64,000 nt of DNA from Salifodinibacter halophilus (GCA_012999515.1 JABEEB010000001.1:1426001-1490000); one strand, 5' to 3'. Shown: positions 27,865 through 37,646, numbered from the stretch's first letter. Made by a program: numbers and translations. Notes: a model not told the origin generated them from the sequence alone.

Positions 27865-28968
27865 TCAGCCCAAATAGCGCGCCAGCGTCGCATCCAGTGC
27901 AGGTTCCTCAGCGGGCATGACCACTGCATCGCCGATTGCGCGTAAAACGATGACCTGTAACTGGCCGGCGCTCGTCTTTTTATCACGCGCCATGGCGGTT
28001 CTTAGACGTTGGCGGCTTAGCCTACGCGGCGGCTCTGTCGGAAGGCCGAGTGCAGCGATCAATGATTCGATCCGCGGGCACTCAGCCGCGTCCAGCAAGC
28101 CGAGTCGAGCGGACATATCGGCGGCCATACACATGCCAGCCGCCACAGCCTCGCCATGCAGCCATACGCCGTAACCAAGCTCGGTCTCGATGGCATGGCC
28201 AAAGGTATGGCCGAGGTTCAGCAGCGCGCGTTGCCCCGATTCATATTCATCTGCGACCACAATGTCGGCTTTGTTCTGGCACGAGCGTCGTACGACCTCC
28301 GCCAAAGTGGGCGCGTCGCGCGCCATGAGCGCATCGGTTGAGGCGATCAACCAGTCTATAAAGGCATGATCGCCGAGCAGGCCATATTTGACGACTTCGG
28401 CCAAACCCGCCGAATACTCGCGTGCGGGCAATGTCGTTAATGTGTCCAGGTCGGCGATCACACTGCGTGGCTGATGGAAAGCGCCCACCATATTCTTGCC
28501 AAGCGCATGATTGACGCCCGTCTTGCCACCGACCGAAGAATCAACCTGGGCGAGCAGCGTGGTCGGCACCTGAACGTAATCGATACCACGTTGGTAGGTG
28601 GCGGCCGCGAAGCCAGCGACATCTCCTACTACGCCGCCCCCCAGCGCGATGACCAGCGCGTCGCGCCCGCAACCGGTCGCGAGCAAACGTGTATGAATCG
28701 ACGCGACGACATCCATGCGCTTGAACGCCTCGCCATCGGGCAACACGAGCATATCCACCGAAAACCGTTCGGCCAATGCCCTTTGCAAACGTTGCGCATG
28801 GAGCGGCGCGACGGCCGTATTGGTCACGATCAGGACGCGCGCGGGCCGCGACAAGTCGATCACTTCGACGGCGCGATCGAGCAACCCGGGGCCGGCGTGA
28901 ATCCGATAGCCCCGCGTGCCCAGGTCTACGTCGACCTGCTTGGTTGGTTTACATTGCTGGGCGGCCAC
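27865..28968 (-). CDS. aroB: 3-dehydroquinate synthase
   Basis: A 367-residue AroB for the second step of the shikimate pathway. NAD-binding and metal motifs are present: DGEAFKRMD, ALGGGVVGDVAGFAAATYQR, QVDSSVGGKTGVNH, LAEVVKYGLLGD and LNLGHTFGHAIE (zinc His residues). It is the last gene of the pilMNOPQ-aroK-aroB series, a standard gammaproteobacterial order, and converges with nadA. Confidence 0.96.
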   Translation of the reverse strand: MAAQQCKPTKQVDVDLGTRGYRIHAGPGLLDRAVEVIDLSRPARVLIVTNTAVAPLHAQRLQRALAERFSVDMLVLPDGEAFKRMDVVASIHTRLLATGCGRDALVIALGGGVVGDVAGFAAATYQRGIDYVQVPTTLLAQVDSSVGGKTGVNHALGKNMVGAFHQPRSVIADLDTLTTLPAREYSAGLAEVVKYGLLGDHAFIDWLIASTDALMARDAPTLAEVVRRSCQNKADIVVADEYESGQRALLNLGHTFGHAIETELGYGVWLHGEAVAAGMCMAADMSARLGLLDAAECPRIESLIAALGLPTEPPRRLSRQRLRTAMARDKKTSAGQLQVIVLRAIGDAVVMPAEEPALDATLARYLG

Positions 28969-29069
28969 ATCGAGCTCCGGCTACGCGCAAGCGGTTCGGG
29001 TCGCTGCCATCGAGACCATGACGCAAACGGTGTTTATAGCACCGCGTCACCGACTCGCGTGAGTGACAG

Positions 29070-29600
29070 TTAACCGTGTCCGATCGCCTCAAGCTGCTCG
29101 ACGACTTCGCTCGCCATGTGCTTGGCGGCCTGCTGACCAGAGGTCACGACAATATCGGCGATGCTTCGATATAAGGGGTCGCGCTGTTCCGACAGTTCGC
29201 GAAGCGTTGCCTCGACGTCGTCGACACCTTCAAGCATGGGCCGATTGTCAGCCTTGCGAGTGCGTGCGAGCTGCTGCTCAATCGAGGTCTGCAGATACAC
29301 GACAACGCCACGCGCGGACAAAAGATCCCGCGTCGCGGCGTCGCTCACGGCGCCACCGCCGGTCGCGATAACCGTGTTCGCTTGCTCGGAGAGCTGCGCG
29401 ATCATGTCGCACTCACGTTTCCGGAAACCTTGCTCGCCTTCCATGTCGAAGATGAACGAGATATCGACACCAGTTTTTTTCTCGACTTCCTGATCGGAGT
29501 CGGCAAACTGCATGCCTTTCATCTCGGCGATCCGCCGACCGATCGTGGTCTTGCCCGCACCCATCGGCCCCACTAGAAAGATATTGGGATTTGCTGCCAT
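29070..29600 (-). CDS. aroK: Shikimate kinase I
   Basis: A 176-residue P-loop kinase that phosphorylates shikimate. Walker A is GPMGAGKTTIGR, the shikimate-binding DSDQEVEKKTG and ATGGGAVSDAATR motifs are intact, and the lid is LARTRKADNRPML. It lies 6 bases after pilQ and 101 bases before aroB. Confidence 0.97.
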   Translation of the reverse strand: MAANPNIFLVGPMGAGKTTIGRRIAEMKGMQFADSDQEVEKKTGVDISFIFDMEGEQGFRKRECDMIAQLSEQANTVIATGGGAVSDAATRDLLSARGVVVYLQTSIEQQLARTRKADNRPMLEGVDDVEATLRELSEQRDPLYRSIADIVVTSGQQAAKHMASEVVEQLEAIGHG

Positions 29601-29606
29601 TGACGG

Positions 29607-31406
29607 TTAGTTGCTCGCGGTCTGGCGTACCTGCGAATCGAGGATACGCGGCGTAATGAATATCAGTAGTTGACGCCGGTTGTTCGTACGGGTCGTTTTC
29701 TTGAACAATCGGCCCAACAGCGGGATCTTACCAAAAAATGGCACGCTCGACGTGCCCTGGGTATTGATGTGCTTATAGATTCCACCGAGCACGAGCGTGT
29801 TGCCATTATCCACAAGGACCTTGGTCTTGAGTTGGTTGGTGTTTATCGCCGGCTCTGAACCACCGTTCGCGGTTGGAATCGTCTCGCCTCTGCTGTCCTG
29901 CTGGATATTCAAATCCATCAGGATGTGGTCGTCTGGCGTAATTCGTGGCGTCACCGCGAGTTTGAGTTCGGCCTTCTTGAAATCAATCGAAGTCCCGACA
30001 TTGCTGCGCCCGGTCGACGACAGATACGGGATCTGCGTACCGCGGCTCACCGATGCTTTCTGACCATTGGCCGTGATGACGCGCGGCGACGACACGATCT
30101 TGCCTTGTTTTTCGGTCTGCATCGCCTGGAGCACGAGACCGATGTTCATGTGCCCCGTGATAATCGAGGTCGCAAGCTCACTCGTCGCATTACCGACAGG
30201 CAGACTGGTTGAAAACCCACCGGCGTTCACTTGTGAAGCACGACTGCGCGCGCCGGCAATCTGATTGCCGCCAGGCCCGGTCCCTGCTTTTTGCTCGGCA
30301 CCGCGGGCGTTGAACTGGGTACCCAGCTTGCGCCCGAAATCACGATTGGCCAAGACAATCCGTGCCTGAATCAAAACCTGCTGCTGTGCATGGTCGAGCT
30401 GCTTAATCAGCTTTTGAATCGCGTCGATGTGTGGCTGGGTCGCACCGATAATCAGGCTATTGGTGCGCTGGTCGACCTGAATGTGGCCGCGCTCGGAAAG
30501 TAACGACCCGGCACCACCCTTGCCGGCCTTAACCAACTTCTTGATGTCGCCTGCCTGTGCATAGTTCAGCGCAATAATCTGATTGTGTATCGGTTTGAGA
30601 TTTTCGGTTGCTCTGTTGGCGGCTCGCTCGGCCTTATCACGCGCCGCCATCTGCGCTAGCGGCGCGATGTTGATGACATTGCCATCACGTCGTTTGCCAA
30701 GCCCTTGTGACCGCAAAATAATATGCAGTGCCTGGTCCCAAGGCACATCCTGCAAACGCAGGGACATCGCACCACTGACTTGTCCGGACGTCACCAGATT
30801 GACTTTCGCCACATCGGCGATGATCTGAAGCAACTTGCGGACTTCTACGTCCTGAAACGAAAGCGAAATTTTCTGGCCCGTGTATTCCGATTTGTTTTTC
30901 TTTTTGCCACCAGATTGGCTATTACCGCGCGGCCTGATTTCGATATTGACCGTATGCCCAGTCGCATAGGCGATCTGAGTGAAATCGGCGCCTTTTCTCG
31001 GTTTGATTTTGACCTGGACGTCGCCGTTATTGCGATCGACGTCGATGCTATCCACGATCGAGCCAAAGTCACGCACGTCGAGATGCTTTTGCCAGCGTAC
31101 GGGCAATTGGGTGTCGCTGATCACCGCCAGAACCCGAGCGCCGGCCCGTCTTACGCTGACCGGCGCATGCACGCCGCTTAGTTTCAACACAACACGGCCA
31201 GCGTCATCCTTACCACGGCGAAAATCGATGTGGGTCACGTGTCGATCAGCATCTGCGATTATCGACTGGCCGTCGCCATTGGCATCGAATTGCTGCCCGC
31301 CTGGTTCGACGGCCGCGGCTGTTAACGCGACCATTGCCAACAGGACAATCAATACGCCAGAGCACACCGATAATCGACATTTGCAATCAACACTGTCCGG
31401 GATCAC
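29607..31406 (-). CDS. pilQ: Type IV pilus secretin PilQ
   Basis: A 599-residue outer-membrane secretin through which type IV pili exit. A signal peptide spans the N-terminus (VLIVLLAMVALTAAA). Next comes one AMIN-like domain, then the STN domain (KISLSFQDVEVRKLLQIIAD), a NolW-like domain, and the C-terminal secretin core with VLVDNGNTLVLGGIYK and VPFFGKIPLLGRLFKKTT. It is shorter than the roughly 700-residue Pseudomonas protein because only one AMIN domain is seen. It ends the pilMNOPQ block and runs into aroK. Confidence 0.95.
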   Translation of the reverse strand: MIPDSVDCKCRLSVCSGVLIVLLAMVALTAAAVEPGGQQFDANGDGQSIIADADRHVTHIDFRRGKDDAGRVVLKLSGVHAPVSVRRAGARVLAVISDTQLPVRWQKHLDVRDFGSIVDSIDVDRNNGDVQVKIKPRKGADFTQIAYATGHTVNIEIRPRGNSQSGGKKKNKSEYTGQKISLSFQDVEVRKLLQIIADVAKVNLVTSGQVSGAMSLRLQDVPWDQALHIILRSQGLGKRRDGNVINIAPLAQMAARDKAERAANRATENLKPIHNQIIALNYAQAGDIKKLVKAGKGGAGSLLSERGHIQVDQRTNSLIIGATQPHIDAIQKLIKQLDHAQQQVLIQARIVLANRDFGRKLGTQFNARGAEQKAGTGPGGNQIAGARSRASQVNAGGFSTSLPVGNATSELATSIITGHMNIGLVLQAMQTEKQGKIVSSPRVITANGQKASVSRGTQIPYLSSTGRSNVGTSIDFKKAELKLAVTPRITPDDHILMDLNIQQDSRGETIPTANGGSEPAINTNQLKTKVLVDNGNTLVLGGIYKHINTQGTSSVPFFGKIPLLGRLFKKTTRTNNRRQLLIFITPRILDSQVRQTASN

Positions 31407-31432
31407 GTTTGGCCTCCTTTTAGTTCTTCTTG

Positions 31433-31963
31433 CTATCCCGACTGGCCAACGTGCAGCCTTGTCCGCTTTTTGCGATAGCCGCCGCCGCTCTTCGGCACGA
31501 TCTCCCGTAGGAGCAGTCCATTGGTCGTTATCTGGCGGATCTTGCCGGCATGCTTGCCCATATAGCGCCCCGGCTTGACGCGATAGATCACACCACTCGG
31601 CGCTTTTATCAGGGCGTAGATCACGTCGCCGTCGGTGATCGTCCCCACCATCGCCAACGCCCCGAGAGAAAATTGTTCCAGTGGCTCGCGCGGCCGATCC
31701 GGGTTGGGGTCAGGGCTGCTGGGCGCCACGCGAATCCTCTGCGCTTTAGCATGTGCCGGCTGGAACGGTTGGCGCCGTTCGCCGGCTTTGTAGATAAACG
31801 GCTGGTACGAGTATCGCTCGGGCGGCAGTTTTATAGGCGCTGGTTCTTCGGCACGCACTTGCCGGACAAAATCACGCGCGTCGTCGTCGTGGTTGCCACA
31901 ACCAGCCAACGCAACAACCACGGGCAACGCGGCAACGCCCACTAGAGCCCTACGAACGGCCAT
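31433..31963 (-). CDS. pilP: Type IV pilus assembly lipoprotein PilP
   Basis: A 176-residue lipoprotein: the N-terminal signal ends in the lipobox VVALAGC, and the C-terminal beta domain that touches the secretin has LGALAMVGTITDGDVIYALI and VYRVKPGRYMGKHAGKI-like segments (here VIYRVKPGRYMG). It connects the inner-membrane PilMNO complex with PilQ. Its start overlaps the end of pilO by 14 bases. Confidence 0.93.
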   Translation of the reverse strand: MAVRRALVGVAALPVVVALAGCGNHDDDARDFVRQVRAEEPAPIKLPPERYSYQPFIYKAGERRQPFQPAHAKAQRIRVAPSSPDPNPDRPREPLEQFSLGALAMVGTITDGDVIYALIKAPSGVIYRVKPGRYMGKHAGKIRQITTNGLLLREIVPKSGGGYRKKRTRLHVGQSG

Positions 31964-32555
31964 CGCCGATATACCGGTAGGTCTTGAGCGTCACGCGCAT
32001 TTTCAAGTTATCCGGGTCGTGTTCGACTGGGCGGATGTCAACGCTATCGATCGTGACGATGCGCGAGAGCTGGGCGACGTCAGACACAAACCGTGCCAGG
32101 TCGTGGTAAGCACCTCGGACTACCAACTTATTCGGCAGAGTCACGTAGAACTTATGTTTGTGACTTTTCTTAGGTTTAAAAAGCGCTTCGCTCAGACCGT
32201 TGGAAGCGCGTTTATCCGATACGTCGCGTAACAGATTCGGGACTTCCGTTTTGCTCGGCAATTGCGCGAGCAGGCTTTTGAGCTCTTTTTTAAGTTTTGT
32301 TAGTTGCCTTTCATATTGATCAATATGCGCAACACGTTTGTGTTTATGGCGAAATACTTTTTCTAGCGCCTGCTTTTGCTGCTGCGCCTGGGCCAAAGCC
32401 TGTTGCCTCGGCTTCAACACGTAGTAATAAGAGCCGATGACGATCAAAGCCACGAGCACCACCACGAACAGGCCATACACCCATGTCGGCCAACTACCAA
32501 TATTGTTTCGGTCTAGATCTCTGAGTTGATCAACGTACTCGTTCAACTGCGCCAC
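31950..32555 (-). CDS. pilO: Type IV pilus inner-membrane protein PilO
   Basis: A 201-residue protein with one N-terminal membrane helix (VYGLFVVVLVALIVIGSYYY), a coiled-coil region rich in Gln and Lys (about 50-105), and a C-terminal ferredoxin-like domain. It forms a heterodimer with PilN in the inner membrane. Its start lies inside the last 26 bases of pilN, indicating tight coupling. Confidence 0.93.
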   Translation of the reverse strand: MAQLNEYVDQLRDLDRNNIGSWPTWVYGLFVVVLVALIVIGSYYYVLKPRQQALAQAQQQKQALEKVFRHKHKRVAHIDQYERQLTKLKKELKSLLAQLPSKTEVPNLLRDVSDKRASNGLSEALFKPKKSHKHKFYVTLPNKLVVRGAYHDLARFVSDVAQLSRIVTIDSVDIRPVEHDPDNLKMRVTLKTYRYIGDGRS

Positions 32556-33162
32556 GTTTGGCCACCCTGCTCGGCTTATCGCCTTTATTAGCGTTCTTAG
32601 GTTGATGCGTCGGATGGATGCTTTGCACCTGTAAGGTGAAATGCGAGTATTGTTTACCGTTCACGCGCCGGTGTTCGATCACAATTAAACGCGGCTTGGT
32701 GAGCCACTTCGCGTCAGCAAGATTCGACATGTATGACGAGATATTGGCGTTCGCCTTCGCCACTCCTTTTAAGGTGGTGGTATCACCCGACTGTTTCAGC
32801 GTTTTGAGATAAACCCCGTCCGGAATCGTGGCGACGAGCTGATCAAAATAATGCACGATCGCCGGACGTGCGTTCTGAAGCTTTTTGATCACCTGCATGC
32901 GGTTGATAATCCGCCGGCGCACTTTCTTGAGTCGCTTTATTTTGTGCAGCTTCTGATCCGCGACATTGATCTGATTCTGCAGATAGTCATTACGCGATTT
33001 CTGCGCGCTTATCAGTCGGCCGTAATACCAATGCGGCAACACACCAAAAAATACTGCGGCTAGCACACCCGCAACTGCAAGCATCACGAAAAAGCGCTGT
33101 TGTCGCGCTTGTCGCCGCGCGCCACGCCAATCCAGCAAATTGAGTCGGATCAGATCGCTCAT
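32530..33162 (-). CDS. pilN: Type IV pilus inner-membrane protein PilN
   Basis: A 210-residue protein. The cytoplasmic N-terminus MSDLIRLNLLDWRGARRQAR contains the INLLPWR-like stretch that binds PilM, followed by a single membrane helix, a coiled coil and a periplasmic domain (VATIPDGVYLKTLKQSG). I place the start at the ATG at 33162, which overlaps the pilM stop by 4 bases; the frame extends to 33216 inside pilM. Confidence 0.93.
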   Translation of the reverse strand: MSDLIRLNLLDWRGARRQARQQRFFVMLAVAGVLAAVFFGVLPHWYYGRLISAQKSRNDYLQNQINVADQKLHKIKRLKKVRRRIINRMQVIKKLQNARPAIVHYFDQLVATIPDGVYLKTLKQSGDTTTLKGVAKANANISSYMSNLADAKWLTKPRLIVIEHRRVNGKQYSHFTLQVQSIHPTHQPKNANKGDKPSRVAKRGAVERVR

Positions 33163-34235
33163 CTCACGGCTCTTATGGCCAGGCCACTGGCAACTGACAG
33201 CGCAGGCCCATACCACTCGACATTCTTATCCTTCGCCGCGCTACTGGCTGACATATTGGCGATTGGATTACCAAGGCGAAACGGCCGGTTCAGATGTTCG
33301 CCAAGCGCCCGTTCACTGCCAGGCAAAAGGCCGATATCACCCACGATCACGACTTCATCGATCGTCTCGTCGAACGCAGCCGCTGAAGTAAAAAACTGTA
33401 GCGCTTGTTCGATCTGCCTGGCGGCGTCAGCAGCAAAATCCGCGACCTTGTCGGCGATCATGGACGCGCTAATAGCCCCAGCCCGAAGCTGACCGAACAA
33501 ATCGTCCTCGTTAAGCACGTCGTGCTGCGCCACCAGCAAGTCGGTAAGCTGTTGTGTCGCGAGCGTCAGTTCGCGACTGTAGACACTCTTACCACGGTGC
33601 TGAACGGTCAGGCGCGTATACTCGGCGCGCACATCAAATACAGCGCGGTTCGTCAGAACTTGGGCCGCTGGGATGTCTCCGACCAGCAAGCCGCAGGCAT
33701 TTTCCAATGCCGCCGATGCGAGATCGACGATCGCCACACTGATACCGCCTTTTGCCAGCGCGTCGATATAACTAGCGACCGTATCGCGACGACAGGCGGC
33801 AAGCATAACCCGGTTAATATCCGGGTTACTGGGATCAGATTCCACAATCCGGAAGTCTAGGTGAAGCTCTTCGATTGGATGCGAGATATAGGCAGCGGCG
33901 TCATAATGAATCTGCTCTTCGATTTCGGCATCGCCAAGACCGGCCGGCAGCTCGACCATCTTGCTGATAACTGCCGGACCGGCAACAGCAAGTGCTGCAC
34001 GACGTGAGCCTATACCGCTCCTATGCAAAGCTTGCTTGACCGAATCGCCAACGGCATCGATATCTGCCACTCGATCATCTATGACCGCATGATCAGCGAT
34101 GGAGGCGCTACCGAAGCCACTAACACAGGGTTGTTCACTACCGCTGAATTCGAGCAGGTGCAAACGTCGCATCCCAATGTCGACGCCCATGAAGCCACTG
34201 CGATTCTTCTTGAAAGCATCGACAAAAGGCGACAT
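33159..34235 (-). CDS. pilM: Type IV pilus cytoplasmic actin-like ATPase PilM
   Basis: A 358-residue actin-fold protein: FMGVDIGMRRLHLLEF at the N-terminus, the ATP-binding segments FDVRAEYTRLTVQHRGK and EVVIVGDIGLLPGSE. It recruits PilN at the inner membrane. I chose the ATG at 34235 (MSPFVDAFKKNRSGFMGVDI) because the length then fits PilM; the frame continues to a GTG at 34289 with a purine-rich stretch upstream, so that start is possible. It is divergent from mrcA. Confidence 0.92.
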   Translation of the reverse strand: MSPFVDAFKKNRSGFMGVDIGMRRLHLLEFSGSEQPCVSGFGSASIADHAVIDDRVADIDAVGDSVKQALHRSGIGSRRAALAVAGPAVISKMVELPAGLGDAEIEEQIHYDAAAYISHPIEELHLDFRIVESDPSNPDINRVMLAACRRDTVASYIDALAKGGISVAIVDLASAALENACGLLVGDIPAAQVLTNRAVFDVRAEYTRLTVQHRGKSVYSRELTLATQQLTDLLVAQHDVLNEDDLFGQLRAGAISASMIADKVADFAADAARQIEQALQFFTSAAAFDETIDEVVIVGDIGLLPGSERALGEHLNRPFRLGNPIANMSASSAAKDKNVEWYGPALSVASGLAIRAVR

Positions 34236-34310
34236 GCTCAGCGAGTTTTGTCGTCCGCCCGCCCACGACCGGAGTGAGAGCTTCACCACCGCACCGTTTC
34301 CCCCTTTGAT

Positions 34311-34369
34311 TTTTTTCGTTCTATCCGCTTACCTTATATATCAGAGTTGGCGCGGATAAAACGAAAAAA
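34311..34369. repeat. 18-bp inverted repeat in the pilM-mrcA divergent region
   Basis: The arm 34311-34328 (six T, then CGTTCTATCCGC) pairs with 34352-34369 (GCGGATAAAACG, then six A) with 17 of 18 positions matching and a 23-base A/T-rich spacer containing TTATATAT. The T-run is on the leading side in both directions, so it is not an ordinary terminator. It sits between two divergent start sites and could bind a regulator or form a cruciform. Confidence 0.6.
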
Positions 34370-34485
34370 TAACGATTTTTAGTATGATTTTAATGCGCGA
34401 TATCACCTATCGCCTATCATAGAACGCTTAACTGCCGAGCTTCCGATCGCCCGAAAGTTTCAACGCGAGCATAATCCGACGCCCC

Positions 34486-36876
34486 ATGTGGACTTCAATC
34501 TACCGCACGCTAATTTGGATTGCAGCTTCCTTGCTTTCCTTGAGCCTCGTGACCTGCCTGATCGCGGGCGGCATCTATTGGCATTTCGCACGCCACCTAC
34601 CCCATCCAAAGCCGGGTATAGCAGTCAAACTACACGAGCCGCTGCGTATTTACACTGCCGACCATAAGTTGATCGGCGTTTACGGCAAGCAAAAACGCAT
34701 CCCAATTCAGTACGCCGATATCCCCAAGCAGGTTATCAACGCCTTCGTAGCCGCAGAGGATGATCGATTCTTCGAGCATCCCGGCGTCGATTATCAAGGT
34801 ATTGTCCGCGCCGCCGTGCATCTATTGGCAACGGGCCGCAAGACGCAGGGCGGCAGCACCATCACGATGCAACTGGCACGCGATCTCTACCTGAGCGACA
34901 AACGTACCTTTACGCGCAAGATCAAGGAGACGATCCTCGCCCTACGGCTAAACGACACGTTCTCAAAACAAGAGATCTTTCAGCTATACGTCAACAAGAT
35001 CTATCTCGGCAAAGGTGCCTATGGTGTGGCCGCCGCTGCACAAACCTACTACCACAAGCCATTGGCCCAGCTGGACATCGCTGAGATCGCCATGATCGCC
35101 GGCTTACCCAAAGCGCCATCGGCGTTCAACCCCATTAACAACCCGTCGCGCGCGAAAACACGTCGCAACTATGTGCTGGCACGTATGCACGATCTCGGAC
35201 AGATCAGCGACAAGGCGTACCAACAAGCTAAGCAAGCGGTCATAACAGCTCAACAGCCACCAACCGCGAAACAGAATGATCGTTTCAAAGCACCGTACAT
35301 CGCCGCGATGGTGCGCAAGAAAATGATTGCCCGATACGGTGCCCAAAAGGCATACACGGCCGGTTTCGATGTCGTAACGACCATCACCAGCGCTCGCCAG
35401 AAAGCGGCTCGCAAGGCGATACACAACAACCTGCGTGCTTACGCCAAACGCCATGCCTGGAACGGCGCCAGTCGCAGTGTCTCGGCGCAGGTGGCAAAAA
35501 CAAAGGCACAACGCCAGCAGAAACTGGCTGAGTTGCAGCCCGTGGCGGGAACCCGCCCCGCAATCGTCACCGGACTCAACGGCGACACGATCAGCGTGGC
35601 GATCCGAAACGCTAAGCGAATCAAATTGGGCCCACAAGACAACCCCTGGCTGTCGTCCAACCACGACGCATCCAAGATGGTGGACATTGGCGATATCGTT
35701 TATCTGCACCACGCCGATTCATCAGCCGAAGCCAACGACACCGACTGGCGTCTTACCGAGCATCCAGAGGTCGAGGGCGCGCTCGTATCGCTGGATCCAC
35801 ACAACGGGGCGATTCAAGCACTCGTAGGGGGCTACGACTACGATCAGTCAAAATTCAATCGCGCCACGCAGGCACACCGCCAAACCGGCTCCAGCTTCAA
35901 GCCATTTCTTTACTCGGCCGCACTTGCTAACGGTTTTACCGCCGCAACCATCGTCAACGACGCACCGATCGTGTATCAAGACGCCAGCCTCGACGAATCC
36001 TGGCGTCCACAAAACTATAGCGGTAAATACTTCGGTCCAACCCGCCTACGCACCGGACTCGTCCATTCACGCAATCTAGTCTCGATCCGGGTACTACGAC
36101 GCATCGGGATCAATCCAGCCGTTAACCACATCAGCCAATTCGGCCTGGGCGAGAAACAACTACCGCACAGCCTGTCGCTCGCGCTAGGCAGCGCCTCGTT
36201 TTCACCACTGCAGATGGCGCGCGGTTACGCAGTCTTCGCCAATAATGGCTTTTTGATCAGCCCTCACCTGATCAAGACCATCAAACGCGGCCAAGGTGAA
36301 ACGGTATATCGCGCCAACCCCGAACGCGCCTGCAGCGATCGCATCGCTTGTCCCGGCCAGCAACAGCCATCTTCCTCCACAAGAAACCTGCAGTATGCGC
36401 CCCGCGCGATCCCCGCCGACAACGCGTATATCGTCGGTGACATGATGCGAGACGTTATTAAAAACGGCACTGGACGTGGCGCGTTAAAACTACATCGAGA
36501 GGATTTATCCGGTAAGACCGGAACAACGAACAAACAAATTGACGCTTGGTTCGGTGGCTTTAACGCCAATCTGGTCACCGTCTGCTGGGTGGGTTTCGAT
36601 CAGCTCAAATCGCTTGGCCACTATGAAACCGGTGCCCACGCCGCGCTCCCGATCTGGACCGATTTCATGGGGGCGGCGCTGGCGGATGCCTCAACCACAC
36701 TGCCCTCAAAACCTGATGACATCGTGGATGTAAAAATAAATCCGGACACAGGCCAACGCGCCCTGCACAGCAGCGGTATCAACGAGATTTTCCGGAAACA
36801 GAACGTGCCCACCAAAGCCGAGGCCAAGCGTTCAGGGCAACGAAGCCCCTCGGAAGATGTGCAAAGTCTTTTCTAA
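34486..36876 (+). CDS. mrcA: Penicillin-binding protein 1A
   Basis: A 796-residue bifunctional peptidoglycan synthase. One N-terminal membrane helix (IAASLLSLSLVTCLIAGGIY) anchors it. The GT51 glycosyltransferase domain has AAEDDRFFEHPGVDYQGI, GGSTITMQLARDLYL and LPKAPSAFNPI. The transpeptidase domain has the catalytic Ser in TGSSFKPFLY, the SxN motif HSRNLVS and the KTG motif SGKTGTTNKQ. An inserted OB-like region lies between them. It is divergent from pilMNOPQ, as in Pseudomonas and relatives. Confidence 0.96.
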   Translation: MWTSIYRTLIWIAASLLSLSLVTCLIAGGIYWHFARHLPHPKPGIAVKLHEPLRIYTADHKLIGVYGKQKRIPIQYADIPKQVINAFVAAEDDRFFEHPGVDYQGIVRAAVHLLATGRKTQGGSTITMQLARDLYLSDKRTFTRKIKETILALRLNDTFSKQEIFQLYVNKIYLGKGAYGVAAAAQTYYHKPLAQLDIAEIAMIAGLPKAPSAFNPINNPSRAKTRRNYVLARMHDLGQISDKAYQQAKQAVITAQQPPTAKQNDRFKAPYIAAMVRKKMIARYGAQKAYTAGFDVVTTITSARQKAARKAIHNNLRAYAKRHAWNGASRSVSAQVAKTKAQRQQKLAELQPVAGTRPAIVTGLNGDTISVAIRNAKRIKLGPQDNPWLSSNHDASKMVDIGDIVYLHHADSSAEANDTDWRLTEHPEVEGALVSLDPHNGAIQALVGGYDYDQSKFNRATQAHRQTGSSFKPFLYSAALANGFTAATIVNDAPIVYQDASLDESWRPQNYSGKYFGPTRLRTGLVHSRNLVSIRVLRRIGINPAVNHISQFGLGEKQLPHSLSLALGSASFSPLQMARGYAVFANNGFLISPHLIKTIKRGQGETVYRANPERACSDRIACPGQQQPSSSTRNLQYAPRAIPADNAYIVGDMMRDVIKNGTGRGALKLHREDLSGKTGTTNKQIDAWFGGFNANLVTVCWVGFDQLKSLGHYETGAHAALPIWTDFMGAALADASTTLPSKPDDIVDVKINPDTGQRALHSSGINEIFRKQNVPTKAEAKRSGQRSPSEDVQSLF

Positions 36877-36921
36877 ATCGCCAGCCCGGAACCGGGTCAT
36901 ACACTCAGCAGGCACGATGGG

Positions 36922-37539
36922 ATGACCAGCACACGCAAGCAGAACACGCAGCGAACGGAGATGGCCCAGGTCGCAGCGCGAATCATGATAGACAGCGGGA
37001 TACGCGACTTTCGTTTCGCCAAGCAGAAAGCGGCCGAACATCTTGGCATCAACCCACGCAACTCTATCCTACCGAAAAACCGTGAGATCGAAGCCGCCAC
37101 GGTCGAACATCAGCGCCTTTTCGGCGGCAACGAACATACCGCTGAACTCCAGCGTATGCGGCAGACCGCACGCCAGGCCATGCGCCTGTTCGCCGACTTT
37201 CGCCCACGACTGGTCGGCGAGGTCTTAAGCGGGACGGCTAGTCCCGATACGCCAATCTGTCTGCACTTATTCGCCGAGCAACCAGAAGCCATGGATATGT
37301 TTCTCGACGACCAGGCGATTCCCTTCGAGATCGTCGAACGGCGTTTCAAGTTTGGCGGCGGGCAAGTCGCGTTCTATCCGACGTTCTGTTTCGTGGCTGG
37401 CGACGATTGCATCGAGGCCACCGTATTTGAGCACACTGGCCTACGCCAGCCTCCACTCAGCTTGGTCAACGGCGGCGCCATGCCCAGGGCAACACCCGCC
37501 GACCTCGACGAGCTACTGGCGAGCAGCACGACACTCTAG
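36922..37539 (+). CDS. Conserved protein of unknown function
   Basis: A 205-residue protein that I recognise only as a widespread proteobacterial family. Such proteins have sometimes been labelled nucleotidyltransferase or, wrongly, UDP-N-acetylmuramate-alanine ligase; no Mur-ligase P-loop is present here. The N-terminal part (MAQVAARIMIDSGIRDFRFA, then KQKAAEHLGI and NREIEAATVEHQRLF) is helical. The middle RLFADFRPRLVGEVLSGTAS and ICLHLFAEQPEAMDMFLDD could be a small nucleotidyltransferase-like fold. No signal peptide or membrane helix. It sits between mrcA (45-base gap) and a universal stress protein gene. Confidence 0.75.
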   Translation: MTSTRKQNTQRTEMAQVAARIMIDSGIRDFRFAKQKAAEHLGINPRNSILPKNREIEAATVEHQRLFGGNEHTAELQRMRQTARQAMRLFADFRPRLVGEVLSGTASPDTPICLHLFAEQPEAMDMFLDDQAIPFEIVERRFKFGGGQVAFYPTFCFVAGDDCIEATVFEHTGLRQPPLSLVNGGAMPRATPADLDELLASSTTL

Positions 37540-37646
37540 ATCTGGACTATCCTCTGCCGCAACACGCAGCCTAAACTTGACAAGAATTCGGCCGCCCGGT
37601 TCGATAGAATCAGCTGGCTACCTATAAATACTAGAGGAACAACCCG

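Noticed and set aside
34311-34369. Terminator for pilM or mrcA
   Set aside because: The T-run precedes the stem in both transcription directions, and both genes start, not end, at this region.
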